A stretch of DNA of 64,000 bases from VAZQ01 sp963841705 (GTDB lineage: Bacteria > Pseudomonadota > Alphaproteobacteria > Rhizobiales > Xanthobacteraceae): positions 186,001 through 250,000 of the forward strand of contig CAWJDY010000044.1 of NCBI GenBank assembly GCA_963841705.1. Direction: 5' to 3'. Made by a program: the position numbers and the translations under genes. Each line of letters starts with the position of its first letter. Positions within the stretch are counted from its first letter, which is position 1. Shown one piece after another: positions 34,569 through 44,810 of the stretch. The notes under the pieces are model-generated. The model was not told the origin of the DNA and searched no databases. It saw only the letters and a program-made list of their open reading frames with translations.

Positions 34569-37500
34569 TCACGATGAACTGTCCGCGTGGGCAGGCAACG
34601 TGAATTGAAATACGGCGCCCCGAGGCACATTGGCTGTCGCCCACAATCGTCCCTGATGCGCTTCGATAATCGAATGGCAGATCGACAGCCCCATTCCCAG
34701 GCCATCGGGCTTGGTCGTGTAGAAGGACTCGAACAACCGGTCGATGCTTTCGGGAGCCAGCCCTGGACCCGAATCTCGCACCGCAACGAGCACACCTTCC
34801 GATTCGCTTCTCCGGGTGCTGATCAGCAATTCTCGGGAACCCTCGCTCATTCCGCTCATCGCCTCGACGGCGTTGATCAACAAGTTGAGAATCACCTGTT
34901 GCAGTTGCACCCGATCACCCCGAACGGCTGGCAGGCTCTCCGCTAGCCGTGTCTGGACCGAAATGGCGTTCCTGGCCATTTCATTTCGGGTCAACGCTAT
35001 GACTTGCAAGACCGCTTCGTTGACATCCACTCTATCCTTCTGTGGTGGCGCCTTTTTGACAAGGGCACGAATTCGATCGATCACGTCACCGGCCCGGACG
35101 CCGCTCTCCACGACAAGACCGAGCGCCCGCCGGGCCTCCTCCAGATTCGGCGATTGGCGGCTGAGCCAATTCAAGCCGGCGTTGGCGTAAGTGATAGACG
35201 CTCCGATCGGCTGGTTGATTTCGTGGGCAATGGAAGCCGTCAGTTGCCCCATCGTTGCGACGCGGTTCGCGTGTGCCAGCTCCATCTGGACCTGAGTGTA
35301 CGCCCGTTCGGCTCTCTTCCGATCGGTTTGATCGAGCACGAACCCGACGCCCTCATCTGGCTTCCCCTCGAACATCGCGCTGCCGATTAGGACCGGCACG
35401 TGGCTGCCATCTTTCCGTAAATATTCCTTCTCATATGGTTGAACAGTTCCGGTCGCCGCTAGCTCTGCCACGCTTTGCACGGTAACAGCACGCCATTCGG
35501 CAGGCGTCAATTCCGTCCATCGCATGCGGCCGGAGATCAGATCGTCGCGGTCGTACCCGACGATGCGCAGAAAGGCTTCGTTCGCATCAATGATCCGCCC
35601 ATCAATATTCCACATGACAATCCCTATAATATTGGAGTCGACCAGCCGCCTTATCTTCGCTTCCCGGTCCTGTAGATCATTATAGAGACGAATATTCTCC
35701 AATGAGATCGCCGCCTCGGACGCTAAAAGTTTGAGGACGACGATCCGGTCGGGCGTGAAGACGTGTAGGGCCAAGTTGTTCTCGAAGTAAAGCACTCCGA
35801 CCAGTCTGGCTTCCTTGAGCAACGGCAGGCAGAGAATCGAACGTGCGTGATGCCGACGAATGTAATCATCGGCGGAAAACTGCTCCTCGGCTAACGCATC
35901 GTGCAGAAGAACGCTCTCTTTCGTCCGGACGACGTAGTGGAGCACCGACGCTGGAAGATCCGCAGCGGTTACGCTCGCTTGGCGCGAACCCACTGTCACG
36001 GTATCACTGCCGGTCGTGGCTTCCGCCACTATCCGATACTCATCGCCTCGCGCAAGGATCAATAGACCTCGCTCAGCACCGGCGTGCTCAATTGCTGTAC
36101 GCATGAGGGTATCGATCAGTTTCTCCAGGACGATCTCACCCGATATGGCTTGTGAGAGTTTTATTACAGTCGCAAGATCCAGGTATTCGACGGATGTGCT
36201 GATCGTGCTCGTTGGATCGGGCAGCGGCGTTTCATGTCTGAGGTGCGGATATAGCTTGTCGAGTTGGTGTACCTTGCCATCGGCCCCCCATTGCAGATAG
36301 CAGTCGCGGGCCTCTCGAAAATACGTGTGTGCGAACTTGTCGAAGCCATGTGCCATGTAGAAGCGCGCAGCGAGCTCGTAGGCGAGCGCCTCATTGTGAA
36401 CAAAGCCGTTTGCGTGTGCCGAGCCGATGGCCTGTTCGTAAAGGCGCTCGGCGTCGAACTCGCGGCCTTCGAGGCGCGCGATCTCGGCGGCGACCAGAGC
36501 CGCGCGGTTCGCGAAGTTCTCCGGGGAGTTCTCGGCCCACTCCTGGAGCTGGCGATCGTGGGCGGCCAATGCCTCCAGGTGGCGGGCCCGCTCCGCAGCG
36601 GGGACCGCATCGCAAAGCGCGGCCCGCGTCAGCGCGGAGTAGAGATGGTACTCTGCCAACTCGAAGAATGACGGCGACGTCCAGAGAAGCCGTTCGGCGT
36701 TCGCCGCCGCCGCGATGGCGGAAGCGTAGGCACCCTCGAAGAAGCGCGCTTGCAGCTTGCGGATCCAATACCAGCAGGCGGCGATCGCCAGGTGCGGCTC
36801 CTCGTCCAGATGCTGTTCAAAGCGGCCCTCGTCGAACTCGGTATCGTTGAAGGAGGCGAACTCCGGGGTCCGGCCGCGGAGGGTCCGGATGAGCCTGAGC
36901 TGGGTGGTGATGCGGTCAACGACCAAGCCGAACCGCGCTCGGCGCGCGAAGTCGAGCCCGGCTTCGGCCTCGCGCTGAACGTCACCGAGCGGATCACCGC
37001 TGGCAAGGAGGCTTGTGATCAGGTTGTCGCAGCTATATGCTGCAAAGGTGAGGTCGCCGAGTTTGTTGGCCGCATCGAAGGCGCGCCGCACCAGAGTGCG
37101 GCCGGTGCGGATGGGCTGCGTCCAGGGAATAACGCGGTGCCCGAAGATCAGGTAGACGCGGGCCTCGAAGCGACGCAGCCCGCGCTGCTCCACCAGGTCC
37201 AGGCCGAGCTTACCGAAGCGAAACCCGGCCCGGTAATCGCCGAAATGCGGCCCGAGGAGCATGCCGAGCCAGACGTAGGCGAAGCACGATCCGTCGCTGT
37301 TCCCATGCTCCAGGCTGAGGTTCGCCATCCGACAGATGACGAGACAGAGCAGATTCTCGTCGGTAAACAACGCGGGCGACACGACCGCGGTGAGGACGTC
37401 CATGGTCGCGCGCCACTCGGGGTCGGTCATTAGGGGCAAATCGACGAGCTCCTCGATGGAGCGACGCCCGATCTGGCGCCAGAGGCGCTCGTATTCTTGC

Positions 37501-40091
37501 CGGACATCCCCCTTCATCGGGTGCGCCGACCACCCGACGCCGACGTGCCGGAGATAGTCGAGACATACCTCGATGGCGCGGTCGCTTCGGCCGAGGGTCG
37601 TGAAGAGCTCCTCCCGCAGATGGGTGACGGCGGCGAAGTCCACGAGCCGACCGGCGCGGTTGGACAGCATCGACAGCCGCTCTTCGGCTTCCGCCAATGT
37701 GCCGGTCAGGAACTCGCACTCGGCGCGGTGGAACTCAAGCGCGAAGGTGAGTGCGCCGCACCGCTCCCAGCAGTCCTCCGGCAGCAGCGCGCGACCGGCA
37801 GCGAGGTAGGTCAGCGCCGAGTTGTAGGCCGTCGACTGCTTGGCGCGCCGGCCCGCGATCAGGTTCAGTTCGGCGACCTGCTCCCGCTCCTCGGCTGAGG
37901 TGATCAGGGCGGCGCCGCGGTTGAGCTTGTTGACGATCTCGAAGATCGCTTCCTCCCGCTTCTCCGGCGGCGTGTGCGCCGCGAGCAACCTTCCTATTCG
38001 CAGATCGGCCTCGGCGCGTAAGTTTTCTGGGATCAAAGAGTACGCTGCCTCCTGGACCCGGTCATGCAGAAATCTATAGGCACCTTCCGAATGGAGAACG
38101 AGCCCAGCTCGGACTGCTTCCCGCAGGTCACTGTGCATTTCGTCTTCCGAATGCTCATAAACCATCGTGAGTAGTGCGACATCCGCGCTGTTGCCGAGGC
38201 AGGCGAGGTGTTGCAATGCTTTCTGGGTTTCGATCGGCAGACGGCTGAGCTTTCCGACCATAAGGTCCACAACATTATCGGCATAACCCTTGGCGTGAAT
38301 CCGTTTGAGATCCCAAGACCATCGGGCTTCGCGATGATCGAAGTGGAGCAATCCCTCTTCAGCAAGCGAAGACAGGAACTGAATAGCAAAGAATGGATTG
38401 CCATCAGTCTTCTCGTGGACCAACTGCGCCAACGGAGCAGCACGCGCAGGCTCGCAGCGAACAGAATCCCCAATCAACTGTTCCAGGTCTTCGCGAGCCA
38501 GCGGCGCAAGTATGATCTCACGGACGATCGCTCCGCTTTTGCGGATCGCTTCGAGCTTGCGCATCAGCGGATGGGCGGAACCGACTTCATTGTCTCGGTA
38601 GGCGCCTATCAGCATCAGGTGCCGCACATCCGGCTGAGTCAACAGGTCCTCGAGCACATCGAGCGTTGCCGCATCAAGCCATTGCAGGTCGTCAAGGAAG
38701 AGAGCAAGCGGATGCTCAGGTCGTGCGAATACGCTGATGAATCGCCGGAAGACGAGTTGGAAACGGCGTTGCGCGTCCTGTGGCGGAAGAACAGTGACCG
38801 GCGGCTGTTCTCCGATGATAAGCTTCAGTTCGGGGACGAGATCCACAATGAGCAGTGCGTTCGGGCCTAATGCCTGACCGAAGGCATCCCGCCAGGTGCT
38901 CAACTCTGCTTCGCTCTTGCTCAGAAGCGGACGGACAAGGCTATGACACGCTTGCACCAAAGTGGCGTATGGAATGTCACGCTTGTACTGGTCGAACTTG
39001 CCGGAGGCAAAAAGGCCGCGCGGCGAAACAAGCACCTTGTGCAGCTCATTGACAACAGAGGACTTGCCGATCCCAGAATAACCAGAGACGAGCACCAATT
39101 CCGGTGCGCCACTCGCTACGACGCGGTCCAAGGAGGCGAGCAGGGTCTCGGTTTCGAATGCTCGCCCATACAGTTTCTCGGGAATCAGTAGCCGATCTGG
39201 CGTGTCGTGCTCGCCAAGCGGAAATTCGTCGATGCGACCGCGAGTTTCCCATTCGCCAAGACAGCGCCGTAGATCACTCTCGACGCCGGCCGCCGTCTGG
39301 TAGCGTTCCTCAGCCCTCTTGGCGAGCAACTTCATGATAATTGCAGAGACGAGGGCGGGGACATTCTTTAATCGCTCTCTTGGAGGCAGGGGGGTCCTCG
39401 CGATATGGCAGTGAACCCATTCCATAGGATCAGAGGCCGTGAAGGGCAGCGTCCCAGTGAGCATTTGGTACAGCGTGACCCCAAGCGAGTAGAGGTCACT
39501 CCGGGAATCGATCGAACGGTTCATCCGCCCGGTCTGTTCCGGCGCCATGTAAGCGAGTGTTCCGGCGATGATCTCGGGAGGTTCAGGCGACTGGCGCTCA
39601 CGCGGTAAGCGCGAAGCGATACCAAAGCCCGTCAGCCAGACTTGGCCGGTTGCGGAATTGAGAAGGATATTACTCGGCTTGATATCCTTGTGAACGAGAC
39701 CGCGTTCATGTAGCCGGCCAAGCGCGACTGATAAGGCGACCGCGAGGCGCAGGAATGCCCCAATCTCCACGGGCTGGCCAGTAAGGCGTTCTACCGGCTC
39801 GCCCCCCGGGTCCGTAAGCACGAGTATCGTCTGCCCGCGCTCGCGCACGAGTTCTAGCGGTCGTGCCGCCCACGCAGTGTCCAGTTCGTCCCTTAACCCG
39901 TATTCGTGAGTGAGACGATCGAGAGCAGCAGGTGTGGGATGCTCCGCGGCGGGACGCAAGGCCAGCACGCTATCTCGGTCGCCATCAGCACCACCCCGCA
40001 ATGTCCTGTAGACGACACGCTCGTCGTCCTCGCATAACACTTCTTCAACGTTATTGTCTCTCTCAGCGCCGAACCAGGAAGATGGGTTCAC
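34569..40091 (-). CDS. Giant hybrid protein: pseudokinase - AAA ATPase - helical repeats - GAF - PAS - histidine kinase
   Basis: This 1840-residue cytosolic protein belongs to the trifunctional ATPase/protein-kinase/histidine-kinase family. Residues about 15-280 form a Ser/Thr-kinase fold with HKDIKPSN at 134-141, but DFG is replaced by GFG (155-157) and no clear beta-3 Lys is seen. An AAA_16 ATPase follows (GYSGIGKS at 337-344, LFLDDLQWLD). Next comes a long helical-repeat region, then a GAF domain (about 1375-1530), a PAS domain (about 1545-1600) and a histidine kinase with phosphoacceptor His1623 (ASIAHEINQP), N box NLLINAVEAM and G boxes DSGPGL and GLGMGL. It starts at a GTG with AGGGGAG upstream. 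No response regulator is adjacent. Confidence 0.93.
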   Translation of the reverse strand: MNPSSWFGAERDNNVEEVLCEDDERVVYRTLRGGADGDRDSVLALRPAAEHPTPAALDRLTHEYGLRDELDTAWAARPLELVRERGQTILVLTDPGGEPVERLTGQPVEIGAFLRLAVALSVALGRLHERGLVHKDIKPSNILLNSATGQVWLTGFGIASRLPRERQSPEPPEIIAGTLAYMAPEQTGRMNRSIDSRSDLYSLGVTLYQMLTGTLPFTASDPMEWVHCHIARTPLPPRERLKNVPALVSAIIMKLLAKRAEERYQTAAGVESDLRRCLGEWETRGRIDEFPLGEHDTPDRLLIPEKLYGRAFETETLLASLDRVVASGAPELVLVSGYSGIGKSSVVNELHKVLVSPRGLFASGKFDQYKRDIPYATLVQACHSLVRPLLSKSEAELSTWRDAFGQALGPNALLIVDLVPELKLIIGEQPPVTVLPPQDAQRRFQLVFRRFISVFARPEHPLALFLDDLQWLDAATLDVLEDLLTQPDVRHLMLIGAYRDNEVGSAHPLMRKLEAIRKSGAIVREIILAPLAREDLEQLIGDSVRCEPARAAPLAQLVHEKTDGNPFFAIQFLSSLAEEGLLHFDHREARWSWDLKRIHAKGYADNVVDLMVGKLSRLPIETQKALQHLACLGNSADVALLTMVYEHSEDEMHSDLREAVRAGLVLHSEGAYRFLHDRVQEAAYSLIPENLRAEADLRIGRLLAAHTPPEKREEAIFEIVNKLNRGAALITSAEEREQVAELNLIAGRRAKQSTAYNSALTYLAAGRALLPEDCWERCGALTFALEFHRAECEFLTGTLAEAEERLSMLSNRAGRLVDFAAVTHLREELFTTLGRSDRAIEVCLDYLRHVGVGWSAHPMKGDVRQEYERLWRQIGRRSIEELVDLPLMTDPEWRATMDVLTAVVSPALFTDENLLCLVICRMANLSLEHGNSDGSCFAYVWLGMLLGPHFGDYRAGFRFGKLGLDLVEQRGLRRFEARVYLIFGHRVIPWTQPIRTGRTLVRRAFDAANKLGDLTFAAYSCDNLITSLLASGDPLGDVQREAEAGLDFARRARFGLVVDRITTQLRLIRTLRGRTPEFASFNDTEFDEGRFEQHLDEEPHLAIAACWYWIRKLQARFFEGAYASAIAAAANAERLLWTSPSFFELAEYHLYSALTRAALCDAVPAAERARHLEALAAHDRQLQEWAENSPENFANRAALVAAEIARLEGREFDAERLYEQAIGSAHANGFVHNEALAYELAARFYMAHGFDKFAHTYFREARDCYLQWGADGKVHQLDKLYPHLRHETPLPDPTSTISTSVEYLDLATVIKLSQAISGEIVLEKLIDTLMRTAIEHAGAERGLLILARGDEYRIVAEATTGSDTVTVGSRQASVTAADLPASVLHYVVRTKESVLLHDALAEEQFSADDYIRRHHARSILCLPLLKEARLVGVLYFENNLALHVFTPDRIVVLKLLASEAAISLENIRLYNDLQDREAKIRRLVDSNIIGIVMWNIDGRIIDANEAFLRIVGYDRDDLISGRMRWTELTPAEWRAVTVQSVAELAATGTVQPYEKEYLRKDGSHVPVLIGSAMFEGKPDEGVGFVLDQTDRKRAERAYTQVQMELAHANRVATMGQLTASIAHEINQPIGASITYANAGLNWLSRQSPNLEEARRALGLVVESGVRAGDVIDRIRALVKKAPPQKDRVDVNEAVLQVIALTRNEMARNAISVQTRLAESLPAVRGDRVQLQQVILNLLINAVEAMSGMSEGSRELLISTRRSESEGVLVAVRDSGPGLAPESIDRLFESFYTTKPDGLGMGLSICHSIIEAHQGRLWATANVPRGAVFQFTLPAHADSSS

Positions 40092-40326
40092 GTACCACTC
40101 CCCTTCTGTCCTCCCCGGGCAGACAAGGCTCTATACTAGCATCAGTCCACCCCTGGAGGGTGGCCAAATCTCTCAACAGAGAGGGTTTTACCACGCAGAA
40201 GGGAGTGTGATGAACAGTGGAGATTGGCACGCCGCACCGGGTCCTTCGACGCCGAGCTCATCGAATTTGCGTTCGATTCTGCGCGCAGCGAAAAGACCTC
40301 CGCCACGATGAACTTCGGCCTGTCAG

Positions 40327-40527
40327 CTGGCCAAGTTTTTCGCGGTATCCCCCGAGGAGGGCACCAAGACCATCGCCTACCTGGCTTCCTCGCCCGATGT
40401 CGCCGGCACCACAGGCCAATACTTCTATAAACGCTGCGCGACGCAGCCTTCCCTGGCAGCGCGCGACGACAAGGCGGCCCTGCTCCTGTGGGAGCGCAGT
40501 GCAGCACTGGCGGGGATGAAGGCCTAA
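40327..40527 (+). pseudogene. C-terminal fragment of an SDR dehydrogenase
   Basis: The frame reads LAKFFAVSPEEGTKTIAYLA, followed by SSPDVAGTTGQYFYK and RSAALAGMKA and a stop. That is the usual ending of retinol-dehydrogenase-like SDRs (PEEGA...YLASSPEVAGVTGKYF). The N-terminal three quarters are missing and it has no start codon. Confidence 0.75.
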
Positions 40528-41678
40528 GCAAACGGAAGCCGCGACCATGACAGTCACAGAATCTAAAGGCCTCAAGAAGGGTATCAACAGCCGGATTTAC
40601 GTTGGCACCATCCCGGCATCGTAGTGGTTCTGCCACCGACTTCGACGACTTGCTGCTCTTTTGGAATCTCCGAGCGGCCGACGTGCCAGCGTGTTTCTAC
40701 GATCAATCAGCTCATGATCGCCTGAAATCCTTTGTCTCGGCGTTTCTCAGAAACCAACTGAAGCATGTTCATCCCGCCTTGATTAATGTATGGTCCAGGA
40801 CGAACGAGCTGCCGAAAAAGCTCGACCGAACGAGGAATTGCGCGAGGTACTTTCAAGCACAATCGGCATGGCATTCAGTTTCTCTACAGCCATACGATTG
40901 GCCGCTGTTTTCTAAAAAAAGATTCGTCCGCCGCGGCAGAGGCGGTTGCCCGCTAAGGGGGGGCAGGACGGACTCACCGAGATTCGCAGAATGAGGGGTT
41001 ACCGCCTCAGCCGCGCGCCTCATTTTCATCGGCTTGCGCTCGGACGGTGAAGGATCATCCTTAAGCGCTCCGGGGCGAAAATCGGTCCTTTGAGCGCGCG
41101 GGCGCCTGCTTCCTGCGCAGCGTCCGAAACGACTTCGTCGGGCACGACCGCAATTGCGGGCGACAGGGGCCACCAGCGAGAACACCGCGACGAGTTTACT
41201 CCGCTGGCAAGAGCGCAGTCTTGCTCCTCGCCGGGTTTGGTGCGCCCACGCGCAAACGCTCGGTACACAGGTCCAGCCACGACCGCTCGTGCCTCGGCGG
41301 GGCCGGCGAGTGGAAGGTCAGCGAGAACACGAGCGGCGCTTCTCGCGCTCAGTTACCGAGCAAACGGCAAGAACAGAGCACCTCGATGGCCCCGATGCCG
41401 AAACATCGTTCCTTGCCGTGCAGCGTTACCTTCGGTAACAGCAGACCAGTCCAACTAGACAGTAGCAAAGTCGATGGCCACTACCTGTACGGCCCTTGCT
41501 ACAACTCTTTACATTTTGCGGATTTGAAGCAGGCCCTTATCGACATGCAACCGGCTTGATACCAATTGTCAATTTGGTGCGCTCTGCGCAACATATCCAA
41601 TTGATCGGGTGGCGAACGCCGGCCACGTGCCGACGGCGCCCGATCATGACGTCTTAACCTTCCATAAGGTCACAGAGC
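40528..41678. other. Long intergenic region with an unrecognised coding fragment
   Basis: Bases 40602-40994 are open on the plus strand and include SATDFDDLLLFWNLRAAD and FVSAFLRNQLKHVHPA, which look protein-like but belong to no family that I recognise. The rest, to 41678, is GC-rich and without a plausible gene on either strand. Confidence 0.4.
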
Positions 41679-41807
41679 ATGTTCCGCTTCGACGCCTATC
41701 GCGACAGCTTCCCCAACGCCCGCCTGGCACGCTCGGAAACTGGGATGTTGGAAGTGGTGCTTCACACTGAGGGCGGCACGCTCGTCTTTGACGGGTACAC
41801 CCCATGA
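41679..41807 (+). pseudogene. N-terminal fragment of an enoyl-CoA hydratase/isomerase family gene
   Basis: The 42-residue frame begins MFRFDAYRDSFPNARL, contains GMLEVVLHTEGGTLVFDG and then stops. The sequence is the start of a crotonase-family protein of about 250-290 residues. Its stop overlaps the next start codon as ATGA, so the truncated frame now acts like a leader for the CMD gene. Confidence 0.65.
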
Positions 41808-42415
41808 GTAATTCGCCCAGGCTTGCGAGGACGCAAATGCGATTGCCCCTCCTCTCACATTCGGAGCTCAGTCCCGACCAGCGAAGGCTTTACCAGGACA
41901 TGCGCGCCGGCATCGAAAAGAATTTCAGAGGATTCACGGCCATCGACAAAAACGGCGCATTGATTGGTCCGTGGAATCCGTGGCTGAGATTTTCCAAATT
42001 CGGCGGGCCTGTGTGGGAGCTGGTTAAGGCTATGTCCACGTCTCCGATACTTCCGAGGGCAATTCGAGAAATCGCAATACTTGTCACGGGAGCGAAATTC
42101 CGCGCGGCCTATGAAATCTACTCGCATGTCTTGGTTGCCGAGCTGCGCGGACTGCCCGACGACAAGATTGCCACTATCATTGCCGGCCAGCGCCCGAGCG
42201 ACCTCACGCGCCAGGAAGCGGTCGCGTATGACGTCGCATCGGCTCTCGTCTCGGGTGGCGTTCTGCCGGAGCTGACATACCGGCAGGCGATTGCGACATT
42301 CCGTGAGGAGGGCACAGCCGAGTTCATCAATCTCGTCGGTCTTTATTGTATGGTATCCGTCACCTTGAACGGCTTCGATGTGCCCGTCCCGGGCGACGAG
42401 ATCTCAGACGAATGA
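41804..42415 (+). CDS. Carboxymuconolactone decarboxylase-like (CMD) family protein
   Basis: The 203-residue all-helical protein shows the CMD layout: LPLLSHSELSPDQRRLYQDM near the start, then LPRAIREIAILVTGAKFRAAYEIYSHV and GLPDDKIATIIAGQRP. The CxxC of AhpD-type members is absent, so it is more likely a decarboxylase or hydrolase-like member than a peroxidase. It overlaps the crotonase fragment by four bases and precedes a flavoprotein gene. Confidence 0.85.
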   Translation: MSNSPRLARTQMRLPLLSHSELSPDQRRLYQDMRAGIEKNFRGFTAIDKNGALIGPWNPWLRFSKFGGPVWELVKAMSTSPILPRAIREIAILVTGAKFRAAYEIYSHVLVAELRGLPDDKIATIIAGQRPSDLTRQEAVAYDVASALVSGGVLPELTYRQAIATFREEGTAEFINLVGLYCMVSVTLNGFDVPVPGDEISDE

Positions 42416-42577
42416 ATTTCGTTGAGCATCATGTCGTAGGCCGCCGCAAGCAGAAGCCGCGTCACATCGTCGACAAGAGCGTAGACGATGATGCCGAGAA
42501 GAGCGGCGTGCTGTCTCGCCATGCCCACGCTACCAAGTGACCTCCAAAGCGTTCACGCCATCTCAGGAGAAGTTGTC

Positions 42578-43924
42578 ATGGCAAATGCGTATGATCTGAT
42601 CGTCATCGGGACCGGTACGGCAGCATCGGTCGCCGCCTATCAATGTCGCGAGGCGGGTTGGCGGGTCGCGGTTGCCGATCATTTGCCATTCGGTGGAACC
42701 TGTGCTTTGCGCGGCTGCGACCCGAAAAAGATCCTTGTCCACGCTGCTGAGGCTGTCGATCACGTGCGCCGGATGCGCGGCAAGGGTGTCAGCGGTGAGG
42801 CGGCGATTGGCTGGACTGATCTCATCCAATTCAAACGAACCTTCACGGGCCCCGTGCCGCACGCCAAAGAAAAGAGCTTTGCCGAGAGTGGAATCGACGC
42901 GTTTCACGGGCGAGCCAAATTTCGAGGACCTCGCTCGGTCGCGGTCGGTAAGGAAGTGCTCAAGGGCCGGTTCGTCCTCATCGCAGTCGGAGCCGTGCCG
43001 ATGCGGCTCGGGATTCCCGGTGAGGAGCTTGTCATTACCAGCACTGAATTCCTCGAACTCGAGCAACTGCCAAAGCGTGTTGTGTTGCTAGGAGGCGGCT
43101 ATATCGCTGCCGAGTTCGCCCATGTCGCCGCGCGCGCGGGAGCAAAGGTCACGATCGTCGAACAGTTGGATCGCATGCTGACAGCATTCGATCCAGATCT
43201 CGTCGCGTGGCTCATGGAGAAGTTTCGAGAGATCGGCGTCGAGGTCAGGCTCAAAACACGAGTCATTGGAATCGCCAAGGATGCAGATCATTTTGCGGTT
43301 CACGCAAGGTCGAATGGCCAGGAGCAATCGATCCCAGCCGATATCGTCGTGCATGCGGCCGGGCGGGTGCCCGACCTTGATCCGCTTGGTCTGCCGGCAG
43401 CCGAAGTGGAAATGGAGCACGGCCGTCTCAAGCTCAACGAGTACCTGCAGAGCGAAACGAATGCCGCCGTTTATGCCGCCGGCGACGCGGCGGGAAAAGG
43501 ACCGCCGCTCACCCCCATCGCAGCCAGAGATGGACGCACGGTCGCCGCCAATATGCTCGGAGGCAACCGCACAAAGCCGAACTATCGTGGGATCCCGAGC
43601 GTGGCCTTTACCATTCCGCCAATTGCGTCGGTGGGATTGACTGAAAAGCAGGCGCGTGACCAAGGCATCAAATTCCGGACCAAAAAGGCGAACACACGTG
43701 ATTGGTACACATCGCGAAGCGTCGGGGAATCTACTTATGGATACAAGGTGCTGATTGAAAGCGACACGAGCCGCATCCTTGGCGCCCATCTGGTCGGCCC
43801 GCATGCCGATGAAGTCATCAACCTTTTTGCTATTGCGATTCGCAGGAACCTGACGACGCAGGATCTGGAAGACACCGTTTTTGCTTATCCAACCGCGGGC
43901 TCCGATGTCCACTATATGTTTTAG
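42578..43924 (+). CDS. FAD-dependent pyridine nucleotide-disulfide oxidoreductase
   Basis: The 448-residue protein belongs to the glutathione-reductase/mercuric-reductase class. It has the FAD motif GTGTAAS, the redox pair in GGTCALRGCDPKK (CxxxxC), an NAD(P)-binding GGGYIAAEFA and the second FAD motif YAAGDAAG. The C-terminal dimer domain normally carries the catalytic HPT (His-Pro-Thr); here it is AYPTAGSD, with Tyr in place of His. The acid-base catalyst is therefore missing or different. CAGGAGAAG precedes the ATG. Confidence 0.9.
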   Translation: MANAYDLIVIGTGTAASVAAYQCREAGWRVAVADHLPFGGTCALRGCDPKKILVHAAEAVDHVRRMRGKGVSGEAAIGWTDLIQFKRTFTGPVPHAKEKSFAESGIDAFHGRAKFRGPRSVAVGKEVLKGRFVLIAVGAVPMRLGIPGEELVITSTEFLELEQLPKRVVLLGGGYIAAEFAHVAARAGAKVTIVEQLDRMLTAFDPDLVAWLMEKFREIGVEVRLKTRVIGIAKDADHFAVHARSNGQEQSIPADIVVHAAGRVPDLDPLGLPAAEVEMEHGRLKLNEYLQSETNAAVYAAGDAAGKGPPLTPIAARDGRTVAANMLGGNRTKPNYRGIPSVAFTIPPIASVGLTEKQARDQGIKFRTKKANTRDWYTSRSVGESTYGYKVLIESDTSRILGAHLVGPHADEVINLFAIAIRRNLTTQDLEDTVFAYPTAGSDVHYMF

Positions 43925-43945
43925 AAACCAAAGGACCGCTTGCCT

Positions 43946-44704
43946 CTATTCGGAAGCGCCTTTGTAGATTGGACTGTCGCGCCGGAACGCGTGGAACGCG
44001 AACGCAAAACGTGGCATCCTAGGGCACATCAAAGATGACGGTCCCCACGGCATCGTTTGGCACCGCAGGTCCCGCGCCAGGGTTGCTTCCCATAACCCGG
44101 GCGCACAAGCCTCATTCAGCGGGATGCCGAGCTCCTTTGAGATGGCCGCATATACGGCGATGATGGTCAGCAGGTTCATCGGATTGCCGACTCCAAAACA
44201 ACCGATGGCCTCGGGGCGCAGCGCGGTGAACGACCAATTCTTGTCTTTCTGACGCTCGCGCAGCAGGTCCTCCTGGTCGTAATAGAAGTTCGGTGGCATC
44301 AGCCGCGGATCGTCCTCGCGCGCGGGAGTCTTGAACGGCCCGAGGTCGGAGCCGTGGGCCTTGCCACCCTGGTAGAACGTGATGTGCTGCAGGCCTGGAG
44401 ACGTCTTCTCGACGTCGAGGAGATTGCGCATCAATGCGACATTGACGACGCCCTTCTCGGCGGCGGTGGTCTTTTCGATGTAGGCGCCGAAGATGATGTG
44501 GGTGATGTCGCGGACATCGGCGAGAGCGCGCTGCACTTCGGCCGGATTGGTTAGGTCGACCGAAATGGACTCGACGCCTCGGATGGCAGGTTCGGTGCGA
44601 CGAGAGAGTCCGTACACCTTGGTGTCGGGTTGGGACCCGAAATGAGCCGCTGCGGCGCTGCCGGATACCCCGTGCGAGCCGGCGACGATGATCTTGCGAT
44701 GCAT
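43946..44704 (-). pseudogene. Truncated PRISE-type SDR
   Basis: The first about 190 residues match the PRISE family: VAGSHGVSGSAAAAHF, DITHIIFGAYIEK, FYQGGKAHGSDLGPF (where the intact paralogue has LQGTKIYG) and FYYDQEDLLRE. After KELGIPLNEA the sequence no longer follows the family, and about 100 residues including the NITNGD region are missing. The start is strong (AAAGGAGAGACAA then ATG). It shows about one third identity with the intact gene at 22301. Confidence 0.65.
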
Positions 44705-44810
44705 TTGTCTCTCCTTTGTGAAATCCGGCTGACGGGTGCGGAACATGGCCGCCGGTGCACGTGAGCGACAGGGACAGCAGGTCGACCACACCGCGAATCG
44801 CCATCTGTGA

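Noticed and set aside
41550..41600. CCAATTGTCAATTTGG-like palindrome as an attachment site
   Set aside because: The arms are imperfect and short, and no second copy or integrase was found.
42343..42540. Short frames on both strands between the CMD and flavoprotein genes
   Set aside because: Composition looks like antisense or spacer sequence and there is no recognisable motif or good start.
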